64,000 nt of DNA from assembly GCA_018268755.1 (NCBI GenBank), contig JAFDVW010000007.1, forward strand, positions 290,940 to 354,939. Reading direction: 5' to 3'. The notes below the pieces were generated by a model. It saw nothing but the letters and a program-made list of their open reading frames with translations. It had not been told where the DNA came from and ran no database searches. A program made the position numbers and the translations under genes. Shown here one piece after another: positions 36,155 to 43,660 of the stretch (position 1 is its first letter; every line of letters starts with the position of its first letter). Origin of the DNA: Acidobacteriota bacterium. GTDB taxonomy: Bacteria; Acidobacteriota; Terriglobia; Terriglobales; Acidobacteriaceae.

Positions 36155-36219
36155 TTAGCGAGTGCAAGAGTTCGATGCAGGCGTCGCCTTTCGATCCAAT
36201 CTGAAGGAGGAAAAAACTT

Positions 36220-37005
36220 ATGAAAATCGTAGTTATCGGTGGAACCGGGCTCATCGGCTCCAAGCTGGTCAAAAAACTTTGGGAACACGGGCATGAGGCG
36301 GTGGCCGCGTCCCCCAATTCGGGCGTCAACACAGTGACCGGCGAGGGACTGGCGGAAGCGCTGAAGGGCGCTTCGGTGGTGGTGGATGTGTCGAATTCTC
36401 CTAACTGGGAAGAAGCAGCGGTGCTGAACTTCTTCATGACCTCCACCCGCAATCTTCTCGCCCAGGAGGAGCTGGCCAACGTGAAGCACCACGTTGCCCT
36501 GTCTGTGGTGGGGACGCAGAAATTGTCGCAGAGCGCGTATTTCCGCGCCAAGATCGCGCAGGAAAAACTGATCGAAGAATCCTCGGTGCCCTACTCCATC
36601 GTTCACGCAACGCAATTCTTTGAGTTCCTCAAGGGGATCGCGGACATTTCGATGGAAGGCGGCAAAGTACATTTGCCTCCTGTGCTTTTCCAGCCGATGG
36701 CGGCGGAAGATGTCGCGGCCGCCGTGGGCAGGGTGGCGACTGGCCGGCCGGTGAATGGCATCGTGGAAATCGCAGGGCCCGAGCAATTTCGCCTGGATGA
36801 ACTGGTGCGGCGGCGTTTGGCCACACTTCACGATCCCCGCGAAGTCATCGCCGACCCGAATGCGCTGTATTCGGGGGCGAACATCACGGAGAAGACCCTG
36901 GTTCCCGGAGAAAATGCCAGGCTCGGCGAAATGCGTTTCGAAACCTGGCTGGCCCAGGAGGCTGCGCCCGTCCCTGCCGGCGGCGATCTTGTGAAGGCTG
37001 GTTAG
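36220..37005 (+). CDS. NmrA-like SDR-family NAD(P)-binding protein
   Basis: This 261-residue protein is an atypical short-chain dehydrogenase of the NmrA/azoreductase-like type. The nucleotide site GGTGLIGSKLVKKL is at residues 7-20, and YFRAKIAQEKLIEES gives a Tyr and Lys pair in the middle. The C-terminal part is substrate-binding. ECF41 sigma factors elsewhere are linked to carboxymuconolactone decarboxylase, oxidoreductase or epimerase genes (COE genes); this is the oxidoreductase/epimerase kind. An ECF41-type promoter lies 66 bases upstream. The cupin and hydrolase genes follow in the same direction with gaps of 76 and 43 bases, so one transcript is likely. The substrate is unknown. Confidence 0.87.
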   Translation: MKIVVIGGTGLIGSKLVKKLWEHGHEAVAASPNSGVNTVTGEGLAEALKGASVVVDVSNSPNWEEAAVLNFFMTSTRNLLAQEELANVKHHVALSVVGTQKLSQSAYFRAKIAQEKLIEESSVPYSIVHATQFFEFLKGIADISMEGGKVHLPPVLFQPMAAEDVAAAVGRVATGRPVNGIVEIAGPEQFRLDELVRRRLATLHDPREVIADPNALYSGANITEKTLVPGENARLGEMRFETWLAQEAAPVPAGGDLVKAG

Positions 37006-37081
37006 CAAATTCCAAAAAGAAAGATTCGCTGTTTATCCTGTGCCCCGCCCCTAAGTGGCGTCGCCCAGCTGAGGTGCTTAT

Positions 37082-37474
37082 ATGACATTCACGAAGTTCA
37101 TGCTGATGCTCGTCTGCCTTATGTCCTGCACCATGGTGGCAGAGGACGCGAAGGTGACGGAACTCCTGGCCAAAGATTTTCAGGACCTTCCCGGCAAGGA
37201 AGGAGTGCTGCTTACGGTGGAGTATCCGCCCGGAGCGGTGGACCCCATTCACCGCCACAACGCGCACGGGTTCATCTACGTGTTGGAAGGGTCGATCGTC
37301 ATGCGAGTCAAAGGTGGCAAGGAAATGACTTTGACGGCAGGCCAGACCTTTTACGAAGGCCCCCAGGATGTCCATGTGGTGGGCCGTAACGCAAGCCAGA
37401 CCCAACCGGCCAGATTCATTGTCTTCCTGGTAAAGAACAAATTCGCGCCCGTGCTGGTGCCGGCCGCCGAATAG
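37082..37474 (+). CDS. Exported cupin-domain protein
   Basis: This is a 130-residue single-domain cupin with an N-terminal signal (about residues 1-20). The signal could be a lipoprotein type, since LMLVC and LMSC both resemble a lipobox, or end at the VAED cut site. The cupin core has the metal motif [20 protein letters not shown] (about residues 55-74) and the second motif [11 protein letters not shown] (about 99-109) with its histidine. It is the second gene in the presumed ECF41-driven unit. Such small cupins may bind or oxidise quinone-like compounds, but no reaction can be assigned here. Confidence 0.83.
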   Translation: MTFTKFMLMLVCLMSCTMVAEDAKVTELLAKDFQDLPGKEGVLLTVEYPPGAVDPIHRHNAHGFIYVLEGSIVMRVKGGKEMTLTAGQTFYEGPQDVHVVGRNASQTQPARFIVFLVKNKFAPVLVPAAE

Positions 37475-37517
37475 ACCCAACGCTTTCACTGCACACATCC
37501 CTAAAGGAGAAATTTCA

Positions 37518-38363
37518 ATGAGCACAATTCAGGTCAAAGATGGAACCACTCTCTACTACAAGGATTGGGGCAAAGGGCCGGTAGTGACCTTTTCCCACGG
37601 ATGGCCCCTCAATTCCGATTCCTGGGACGGGCAAATGCTTTTCCTTGCCGAGAAGGGCTTTCGCGTGGTGGCGCACGACCGCCGGGGCCACGGCCGTTCC
37701 AGCCAGGCCTGGTCGGGCAACGACATGAACGGATACGCGGATGATCTTGCCGCGGTCATCGAGGCGCGCGACCTGCACGACATCACGCTGGTCGGCCACT
37801 CCACCGGAGGAGGCGAAGTCGCGCGCTACATTGGACGCCATGGGACCAAGCACGTGGCGGCCGCGGTGCTGATCGGCGCGGTCCCACCGGTCATGGTAAA
37901 GTCCACGGCCAATCCGGAAGGTCTTCCGCTGGCAGTCTTCGACGGATTGCGGCAAAGCCTGTTAAAGGACCGTTCGCAGTTCTGGAAAGAATTTGCCATT
38001 CTGTTTTACGGCGCCAATCGGCCGGGCGCGAACGTCTCGCAGGGCCTGCTGGATCAGTTGTGGCTGTGGAGTATGCAAGCCGGCCTGAAGAATACCTATG
38101 ACTGCATCCAGGCATTTTCCGAGACCGACTTCACCGAAGACCTGAAGAAGTTTGCTGTACCCACCCTGGTCATGCATGGGGAGGACGATCAAATCGTGCC
38201 GGTCCACGACTCGGGAAAGAAGTCAGCCGCGCTGATTGCGGGCGCTAAGGCAATTTTTTATCCCGGCTTGCCTCACGGGCTCACCGCCACGCATGCCGAT
38301 CGTGTAAATGGCGATTTATTGGAGTTTTTGATGTCGGTCCAGAAAGCCCGCAAGGCTGCCTGA
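37518..38363 (+). CDS. Alpha/beta hydrolase of the cofactor-free haloperoxidase/arylesterase type
   Basis: This 281-residue hydrolase has the nucleophile elbow GHSTGGGEV (about residues 95-103), the oxyanion segment [12 protein letters not shown], an acid in [10 protein letters not shown] and a late His in [13 protein letters not shown]. This layout is that of the so-called non-heme chloroperoxidases, which are esterases with perhydrolase activity. The ATG at 37518 follows an AAAGGAGAAA ribosome site. It is the last gene of the ECF41-controlled set, and a strong hairpin overlaps its stop codon. The set may detoxify reactive or aromatic compounds, which is inference from family habits. Confidence 0.9.
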   Translation: MSTIQVKDGTTLYYKDWGKGPVVTFSHGWPLNSDSWDGQMLFLAEKGFRVVAHDRRGHGRSSQAWSGNDMNGYADDLAAVIEARDLHDITLVGHSTGGGEVARYIGRHGTKHVAAAVLIGAVPPVMVKSTANPEGLPLAVFDGLRQSLLKDRSQFWKEFAILFYGANRPGANVSQGLLDQLWLWSMQAGLKNTYDCIQAFSETDFTEDLKKFAVPTLVMHGEDDQIVPVHDSGKKSAALIAGAKAIFYPGLPHGLTATHADRVNGDLLEFLMSVQKARKAA

Positions 38364-38376
38364 AACGGGCTTTCTG
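38340..38376 (+). terminator. Hairpin terminator at the end of the ECF41-linked unit
   Basis: CAGAAAGCCCG and CGGGCTTTCTG form a perfect 11-bp stem around a 15-base loop that includes the stop codon of the hydrolase gene. No T-run follows. The core GAAAGCCC/GGGCTTTC is the same as in the terminator at 30639-30668. Confidence 0.55.
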
Positions 38377-38392
38377 TCGGTCCTGATGTGCG

Positions 38393-38477
38393 ACACGCAG
38401 GGGAGCGGAGTTTTCGCGATTTCTTCCGCTTGCTGCTGACGAAGGAGAATCGCAGGCAGTCGGTAGACCCTGCGTGT
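38393..38477. other. Structured element upstream of the sigma-like gene
   Basis: A perfect 10-bp outer stem (ACACGCAGGG at 38393-38402 with CCCTGCGTGT at 38468-38477) encloses two shorter stems. These are AGCGGA/TCCGCT (38404-38409 with 38425-38430) and CTGAC/GTCGG (38436-38440 with 38459-38463, one wobble pair). Together they fold as a possible three-way junction 140 bases before the sigma-like gene. It may be a structured leader RNA, a small RNA or a terminator region. Confidence 0.35.
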
Positions 38478-38616
38478 GGCGCAGAAGGCCGAATTCCGGA
38501 TTAGATAAAGAAGTTGAACCGCTAAAAGCGCGGCTTGGCCGGCCAGCGCCTACCGTCCTTTTTGCCCTGTGAATTTGCGGTATACGGCCCACAGAGCTTA
38601 CGGCATAATAGGCGCG

Positions 38617-39669
38617 ATGGCGCAAGATCCGTCGCAGGCTACGGCTTGGCTGGAAGAAGTAGAGTCGGCGATACGGGCGGCTGTTCGCCAGAAACTCCGG
38701 GTAACCCTCAGCGCCAGCGACCACCGCGAGGCCAATCTTGACGCCCAGGACCTGCTGGGAGAAATCCGCCTGAAGCTGTTGCGCAAGCAGCAGAGCCCGG
38801 GCGAGGGCGTAGAAAATTTCCCCGCCTATGCGGCGACCGTTGCCTACCACGCCTGCGCCGACTACTTGCGCGCCAAGTATCCCGAACGCACCAGCCTGAA
38901 AAACTGCCTGCGACGCCTTATGGACAAGCTGCCCGACTATGCCGTTTGGCCGGCTGAGTCCGGAGACCTGTGCAGCGGCTTCGCGGGCTGGCGAGGGCAG
39001 AAAAAGACTGTGGCCGACGGCGCCCGGCTGGCAGCATTTCGCGAAAACCAGCACCAGATTCTGCCGGTCCCGGGCAAGGCCTTCGCCGATTGGACCCTGG
39101 AAGACTGGCGCAAGCTGCTGGACGCTGTCTTTGGAGAGCTCGACGCCCCACTTTTGCTGGATGATCTGATCGCGCTTCTGGCTCCGCTGGTCGGGGTCGA
39201 GGATGTGCCGGATACCTCCGACCCTCCCGACGAAGACGGCCTGCAGGAGGTCGACCTTCTCCCCTCGCAGGGAATGGATTCTTATACCGTGCGCCTGACC
39301 CGTGAGCGCTTGCTCCTGCTGTGGGGCGCTGTCGGCCAGCTTTTGCCCTGGCATCGCGCCGCCTACCTGCTCAACATGCCAGACGGCGAAATCGATGTCT
39401 TCCTTTCTTATAACGTGGCCAGCCTGGAAGAAATCGCTAAATCATTGGATTTAAAAGAGAAAAACTACATGATCGCCTGGCTGGAGTTGGGTGTGCCGGC
39501 CTCGTCGCAGGCCTCCACCGGGGAGGAATCCCTGGCTAAGTTGTGGAAATATCTACCTTTAGAGGACAACTGCATCGCCAAAATGCTGCAGGTGACCCGC
39601 CCTCAGGTCATCGGGTACCGCAATAAGGCGGTGGAGCGGTTGCGGCGCAATTTGAAGCATCTGGGATGA
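38617..39669 (+). CDS. Sigma-70-like (ECF-type) protein with a long insert, partner of the anti-sigma gene
   Basis: This 350-residue protein is sigma-70-like. Region 2 is at about residues 25-105 (DAQDLLGEIRLKLLRKQQ, then YHACADYLRAKYPER) and region 4 is near the end (LEEIAKSLDLKEKN and QVTRPQVIGYRNKAVERLRR, about 270-348). Between them is a long acidic insert (about 115-240) absent from ordinary ECF factors of around 190 residues. I place the start at ATG 38617; 16 upstream residues in frame are not supported. It is the first gene of the row that continues with a zinc-finger anti-sigma factor and PrsW. It is the prime candidate to read the twin promoters at 39682 and 41981. Confidence 0.75.
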   Translation: MAQDPSQATAWLEEVESAIRAAVRQKLRVTLSASDHREANLDAQDLLGEIRLKLLRKQQSPGEGVENFPAYAATVAYHACADYLRAKYPERTSLKNCLRRLMDKLPDYAVWPAESGDLCSGFAGWRGQKKTVADGARLAAFRENQHQILPVPGKAFADWTLEDWRKLLDAVFGELDAPLLLDDLIALLAPLVGVEDVPDTSDPPDEDGLQEVDLLPSQGMDSYTVRLTRERLLLLWGAVGQLLPWHRAAYLLNMPDGEIDVFLSYNVASLEEIAKSLDLKEKNYMIAWLELGVPASSQASTGEESLAKLWKYLPLEDNCIAKMLQVTRPQVIGYRNKAVERLRRNLKHLG

Positions 39670-39681
39670 ATTTTTTGGGAG

Positions 39682-39712
39682 CATGGGAATATGGCTTCCG
39701 CCGGCCCGTCTT
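39682..39712 (+). promoter_or_regulatory. ECF-type promoter before the anti-sigma gene (copy 1)
   Basis: CATGGGAATATGGC (39682-39695) contains the -35 GGAATA, and CGTCTT (39707-39712) is the -10, with 15 bases between. A T-run lies just upstream (39671-39676). The same 14-base block, spacing and -10 recur at 41981-42011. The -10 ends 48 bases before the anti-sigma start codon. Confidence 0.7.
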
Positions 39713-39760
39713 CCCAGGTTGAAGGATCTGTATTTTGGATCCGGACGAGGTTGAACAGCT

Positions 39761-40411
39761 ATGGGGAATGAGGAAAAAGACGGAAAAGTGGCTACCGGAC
39801 ACCTGACCCCTCGACAGCTGGAAGACTTTCAGCGTAGGATTCTGGAACCCCAGCAGTTGCTGTGGGCCAGCCGCCACCTGAGCGCCTGCGGGCGTTGCCA
39901 GCGGGAGTTGCGGAGGGCCCGGCCTGCGCCCTCCCTACCGAATCTGCTCCCTGAAGCCGGAGAAGACCTCCATCTGGAATACGAGCAGATGACCGCTTAC
40001 ATCGATCTGGAGCTGGACGAACCCCAGAAACAAAAGGTGGAAGAGCACATCGGGTTGTGTGCGCCTTGCGCCCGCGAGCTGCGCGACCTGCAGCAATTGG
40101 AATCGCGTTGGTCGCAAACCGCGACGCCCGCCGAAGTCAAAGCGCCGGCCCAGCCCTTCTGGGAAAGATGGCTTCCCGCTGGGTCGCTGCCGCGCTGGTC
40201 GTGGAGCCGTGCTTCGGCGCTGGCCCTGGTGGTGCTGGGCGCGATGGGACTGTTCTCGGTCCGTTCTTCCGTCTCCGATCACAATCTGAATGCCGTGCAG
40301 TCCGGGGCGGACGCCGTGCAGCATACGTCCGGCTCCGTTCTTTACGTGTCCTTGGCCCTGATTGCATGCGGAGTGCTGTATTTGATTTTTGCCCGGCCTA
40401 AAAAGAAGTGA
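39761..40411 (+). CDS. Membrane anti-sigma factor with two zinc-finger (zf-HC2-like) motifs
   Basis: This 216-residue protein has two cytoplasmic zinc-binding motifs: HLSACGRCQRELRRA (about residues 39-53) and HIGLCAPCARELRDL (about 96-110). Each is His-x3-Cys-x2-Cys, the hallmark of ZAS-type anti-sigma factors. Two hydrophobic segments follow (about 150-168 and 194-210) with a short stretch between, and the chain ends in a basic tail. By family it would hold the adjacent sigma-like protein at the membrane. PrsW, the class of protease that cleaves such anti-sigma factors, is the next gene. Two tandem zinc-finger units in one chain are unusual. Confidence 0.8.
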   Translation: MGNEEKDGKVATGHLTPRQLEDFQRRILEPQQLLWASRHLSACGRCQRELRRARPAPSLPNLLPEAGEDLHLEYEQMTAYIDLELDEPQKQKVEEHIGLCAPCARELRDLQQLESRWSQTATPAEVKAPAQPFWERWLPAGSLPRWSWSRASALALVVLGAMGLFSVRSSVSDHNLNAVQSGADAVQHTSGSVLYVSLALIACGVLYLIFARPKKK

Positions 40412-40461
40412 CCCCGATAACAACTGACTGAGTGCAGTCCGGAAAGAAGAAGGAGAACTGT

Positions 40462-41967
40462 ATGGCAAAGCGGCCCGGTGGAGCGATGGTGCAGAACCAG
40501 CTTCCGACGCGATCCCAGCTCGTGCCCGTGTTGACCAAGTGGCGGGAGCTCAGCAACAAATCTGCACTGTGGCCGATGGTGGTCACCATTCTGTTTGTGC
40601 TGGGCATGTATGCGGCTGACGCCCAAAATCCCTACGCCTTTCCCATTGATCTCCAGGAGATCCTGCACCTGAACAAGTGGCCGGACGTCGGCGGACAGCC
40701 GGTCTACACCACCTGGTTCATCATTCTGGTTGCCACTTACCTGAACCTGGCGAGCTTGTATTTCATCTATCGCCTGGCGGGAAAGAAGAAGTCCTGGGTG
40801 CTGCTGGTGGGCGCTGCCGTCTTTACGGCCTATGTCATGACCAGTCCGGTGTTCGATCTGGGATACCAGTTTTTCTATGGTTTCCTGGCGGGTGGGTCGC
40901 CCAGCAAAGCCACTGATTTCGTTACCAAACTCTACCGCTACATCATTGGCACCGGGCTATTTGAGGAGTTATTGAAGGCCGTTCCCTTGTTCGTGATCTA
41001 TGGGCTTACCCAGTACCTGAAGCCACAGCATCGGGAGAAGTACGGCATTCAGGAGCCGCTGGACGGCATTCTCATAGGAGCGGCCTCGGCCGCCGGGTTC
41101 GCCATGATCGAAACCGTAGGCCAGTACATTTCCTCCTCGATTGAAGAGGGTTGGATGCACGGGGCCGTGGTGCTGATGAACAACCACTATCTGCCCGGCA
41201 ACATCTCGGTCGATTCCGCCAAGCTGCTCATGGCCAAGGTCATGGGCTGTTTCCCCGGCGTAGGCTTGGCGGTGCCACGTTCCCTCGACCAGGCATTTGG
41301 CCACATGGCCTATAGCGGATACCTTGGCTACTTCATCGGTTTGGCGGCCCTTAAGCCGGAAAAGCGCTGGAAGATTCTGGGCATCGGCCTCATCTCCTCG
41401 GCGGTGGTGCACGGTCTGTGGGATGCCATCCCGGGCAGCATGACGCTTCTTGAAATGGTCATAGCGGTGATCTCCTATGCCGTCCTGGCGGCAGCCATTT
41501 TGAAGGCCCGCGAGCTCTCTCCCCAGCGCGCCTTCCTGCAGCCCAGCATTATTTTTGGCGATGCGGGCCTGGCCCCGGCGGCCTCCTTCATCCCAGCCGC
41601 CCCGGTAGCCGCAGTGGCCAACCCCATTCCGCCTTCGGAGGCCCCCAAGCCGGTGGTGGTAGAAACCGGCGGTAGCGGGAGCTCGAACCTGAAGATCGGC
41701 AACCGGCGGCTTACGATTGTTCCGGGCCTGCGGCTGCTGGCCCACCAGATCCCCGGCCTGAAGCCGCAAGGCGAGGAAGATATCGTTGCTGAAATTGTGC
41801 GCAATCCGGAAGATCCGGCCGTTCTGGGATTGAAGAACCTGTCGACTTCGGCCTGGGAGGTCGTCACCTCCCAGGGGAACCGGCGTGAGATCCAGCCCGG
41901 GCAGACGGTCAAACTTTCCACCGGGACCAAGATCGACTTTGGTTCGACCGACGGGGAAGTGGCTTAA
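40462..41967 (+). CDS. PrsW-family intramembrane metalloprotease with C-terminal FHA-like domain
   Basis: This 501-residue protein has about eight membrane segments (residues 30-360). It carries the PrsW signature Glu168-Glu169-x-x-Lys172 (FEELLKAVPLF), a second motif ending in His (FGHMAYSGYLGY) and a third (SAVVHGLWDAIP). In Bacillus, PrsW makes the first cut in an anti-sigma factor. Here the anti-sigma and sigma-like genes are directly upstream. After a Pro/Ala linker (about 375-408) the protein ends in a beta-rich domain (about 410-501: GLKNLSTSAWEV, IQPGQTVKLSTGTKIDFG) that is also found at the ends of the PP2C and kinase of this locus. ATG 40462 has an AAGGAGA ribosome site. Confidence 0.9.
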   Translation: MAKRPGGAMVQNQLPTRSQLVPVLTKWRELSNKSALWPMVVTILFVLGMYAADAQNPYAFPIDLQEILHLNKWPDVGGQPVYTTWFIILVATYLNLASLYFIYRLAGKKKSWVLLVGAAVFTAYVMTSPVFDLGYQFFYGFLAGGSPSKATDFVTKLYRYIIGTGLFEELLKAVPLFVIYGLTQYLKPQHREKYGIQEPLDGILIGAASAAGFAMIETVGQYISSSIEEGWMHGAVVLMNNHYLPGNISVDSAKLLMAKVMGCFPGVGLAVPRSLDQAFGHMAYSGYLGYFIGLAALKPEKRWKILGIGLISSAVVHGLWDAIPGSMTLLEMVIAVISYAVLAAAILKARELSPQRAFLQPSIIFGDAGLAPAASFIPAAPVAAVANPIPPSEAPKPVVVETGGSGSSNLKIGNRRLTIVPGLRLLAHQIPGLKPQGEEDIVAEIVRNPEDPAVLGLKNLSTSAWEVVTSQGNRREIQPGQTVKLSTGTKIDFGSTDGEVA

Positions 41968-41980
41968 AAATGTTTTTGCC

Positions 41981-42011
41981 CATGGGAATATGGCCCCGGG
42001 CCGAGCGTCTT
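41981..42011 (+). promoter_or_regulatory. ECF-type promoter before the zinc-ribbon gene (copy 2)
   Basis: CATGGGAATATGGC (41981-41994) with -35 GGAATA at 41985-41990, a 15-base spacer and CGTCTT at 42006-42011 duplicates the promoter at 39682. It also has a T-run upstream (41973-41977). The -10 ends 47 bases before the next start codon, almost the same as in copy 1. Confidence 0.7.
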
Positions 42012-42058
42012 TCCCCGGTGTAAGGCAGAAGTCAAGCCAACATCGAGGAGAAGAGAAA

Positions 42059-42391
42059 ATGCAATGCCAGGTTTGCGGTGCGATGCGGCCCACAGCGAAG
42101 ATCAGCTTTGCCGGCATCATTGGAATGATCGTGGCTTACCGCTACTTCTATATCAAAGGCGCGATGTGCAAGTCCTGCCTGCACAAGAAGTTCGTGGAAT
42201 ACACCCTGCCCACGGTGGGCCTGGGCTGGCTGGGTTTAATGTCGCTGATGGCGACGCCGTTTTTGGTGGCTTACAACGTAGTTCGTTATGGCATCGGGCT
42301 GGTGCAGCTGCGGGAGTCGCGCACGACCCGCCCGGCGTTTCAGCATCCATCTCAATTTCAACCGGCGGCCGTGGCCGCCCAGGGCCGTTAG
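42059..42391 (+). CDS. Small zinc-ribbon membrane protein
   Basis: This 110-residue protein starts with a zinc-ribbon-like pair of motifs, CQVCG (residues 3-7) and CKSCLHKK (about 38-45). A membrane segment follows (about 52-78: LPTVGLGWLGLMSLMATPFL) and the C-terminal tail is polar. A short hydrophobic stretch also lies between the two cysteine pairs. The start at ATG 42059 has a GAGGAG ribosome site. It is the first gene after the second ECF-type promoter and precedes the glycine-zipper protein by 18 bases, so the last five genes form a sub-operon. I know no function for it; binding to a partner or metal in the TerY-P pathway is conceivable. Confidence 0.7.
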   Translation: MQCQVCGAMRPTAKISFAGIIGMIVAYRYFYIKGAMCKSCLHKKFVEYTLPTVGLGWLGLMSLMATPFLVAYNVVRYGIGLVQLRESRTTRPAFQHPSQFQPAAVAAQGR

Positions 42392-42409
42392 GCCCCGGAG
42401 GAAACTGCA

Positions 42410-43621
42410 ATGAACGACGTACCCCGCGAGAAACTTCGGGAGCTGCTGGAGAAACATGGGGAAACCCTGCTGCAGAATCCCGACCGCTGTGAAGGTCTGT
42501 TGAAGGACCACTGCGCCCCGTATCGCCGCGAAATTTCCGTGCTGGTGGGGGCCATGAAAGAACGGATTCCCGGTGAGTTGAAAGGGTCCTGGCAGTCTTC
42601 GATGAGCCCGGAAGCCATGCGCGCCCGACTGGTGCAGAGGCTGCAGGACGACCGCGGCCTGGCGCCCGATGTGGCGGATTGGGCGGTGGGCGCCTGGTCG
42701 TATGCCCTGGGCGTCAACCTGGGACGGCAGTCCGACCCGGTGAACCAGAGCCTGCTGTCGGAACCGCAAGGCGACGTCGCAGTCCTGGAAAAAGAGAGCG
42801 GCGGGACCAGCAAAGAGTTCCAGAAGCAGGATTCGGCCCGCAAGGATTCCAAAGAAGGCGCGGCGGCCGGGCTCGCACAGGACAAAAAGAAGAAACTGAA
42901 AATCGGCGCCGTTGCCGCCGTGGCCCTGGTCATCGCGGTCATCGCCTGGGGACGCCGCCCCGAACCCGTGCCCTGCGCCAATCCCTCGTCCAATGCCGCC
43001 TGCAACACGCCGGATGGCAAGGCGGATGGCAATGGCAATGGCAATGATAATGGGGGCAATGGGACGGGAGGACAAAACGGGGACAACTCGCATGGTGGAC
43101 AGAACGTCAGCCAGCAGGCCGCGGCCCTGGTCGGGACTTCCATCACCATCCGCACCAGCCAGCGCCTGGATTCGCAGAGCGCCGTGGCCGGGCAGACCGT
43201 TCCCGCCACCGTGATGAATCCGGTCAGCCTCAATGGCAAGGAAGTCATCCCGCGTGGGGCGCAGGTGTTATTGCGAGTGACGCGCGCCGACAAAGCCGGC
43301 CACTTCCAGGGGGTTCCCGTGCTGGCGATCGCCCTGACTCAGGTCACCATGAATGGCGCCACGTATAACGTGTCCAGCAACTCGTATTCCGTGAGCGGCA
43401 AGTCTCGCGGCAAAAATACCGCCGTCAAAACCGGCGTGGGAGCAGGTGCGGGGGCGTTGATCGGCGGACTGTTCGGCAAAGGCAAGGGCGCGGCCATCGG
43501 GGCCGGTTTGGGCGCGGGCTCGGCTCTGGGGTACCAGGCCGTAACCCAAGCCGACCCTGCCGTGATCGGCGCCGAACGTACCATCAGCTTCCGGGTGACC
43601 ACCGCGTCTCCCGGGCAGTAA
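42410..43621 (+). CDS. Membrane protein with unknown helical N-domain, Asn/Gly linker and glycine zipper
   Basis: This 403-residue protein has four parts. Residues about 1-105 form a helical domain (LLEKHGETLLQNPDRCEGLL, CAPYRREISVLVGAMKERIP) that I have no firm family name for. A charged linker leads to one membrane segment (about 164-181). An Asn/Gly-rich spacer follows (about 200-225, GNGNGNDNGGNGTGGQNG). The outer part is a beta domain (about 235-325: IPRGAQVLLRVTRADKAG) plus a glycine zipper (about 343-370: GVGAGAGALIGGLFGKGKG). This beta domain resembles the middle domain of the LssY_C protein at 12815-14635. A periplasmic or outer-layer anchoring role is plausible but not shown. Confidence 0.65.
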   Translation: MNDVPREKLRELLEKHGETLLQNPDRCEGLLKDHCAPYRREISVLVGAMKERIPGELKGSWQSSMSPEAMRARLVQRLQDDRGLAPDVADWAVGAWSYALGVNLGRQSDPVNQSLLSEPQGDVAVLEKESGGTSKEFQKQDSARKDSKEGAAAGLAQDKKKKLKIGAVAAVALVIAVIAWGRRPEPVPCANPSSNAACNTPDGKADGNGNGNDNGGNGTGGQNGDNSHGGQNVSQQAAALVGTSITIRTSQRLDSQSAVAGQTVPATVMNPVSLNGKEVIPRGAQVLLRVTRADKAGHFQGVPVLAIALTQVTMNGATYNVSSNSYSVSGKSRGKNTAVKTGVGAGAGALIGGLFGKGKGAAIGAGLGAGSALGYQAVTQADPAVIGAERTISFRVTTASPGQ

Positions 43622-43660
43622 TTGGAATCGGGAAGTTATCAGCGCAAGGAGACCATGACC

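Larger units (their letters stand above)
35992..36219. other. Promoter-bearing gap before the NmrA-like reductase gene
   Basis: This 228-bp gap contains no convincing gene. It holds a perfect inverted repeat at 36110-36123 and an ECF41-type promoter at 36128-36154. The leader of about 60 bases ends with an AAGGAGG ribosome site before 36220. Confidence 0.6.

Noticed and set aside
35987..36160. 56-residue frame overlapping the Fe-S gene stop by ATGA
   Set aside because: It runs through the inverted repeat and ECF41-type promoter at 36110-36154, has no recognisable features and is His/Arg/Ser rich.
39671..39676. T-run after the sigma-like gene as an intrinsic terminator
   Set aside because: No hairpin precedes it. 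The same arrangement recurs before the second GGAATA/CGTCTT promoter, so it fits better as an AT-rich upstream promoter element.
43020..43090. Short tandem repeat in GGCAATG-like units as a mobile or variable repeat
   Set aside because: It encodes the Asn/Gly linker of the glycine-zipper protein in frame, so it is explained as a low-complexity spacer.
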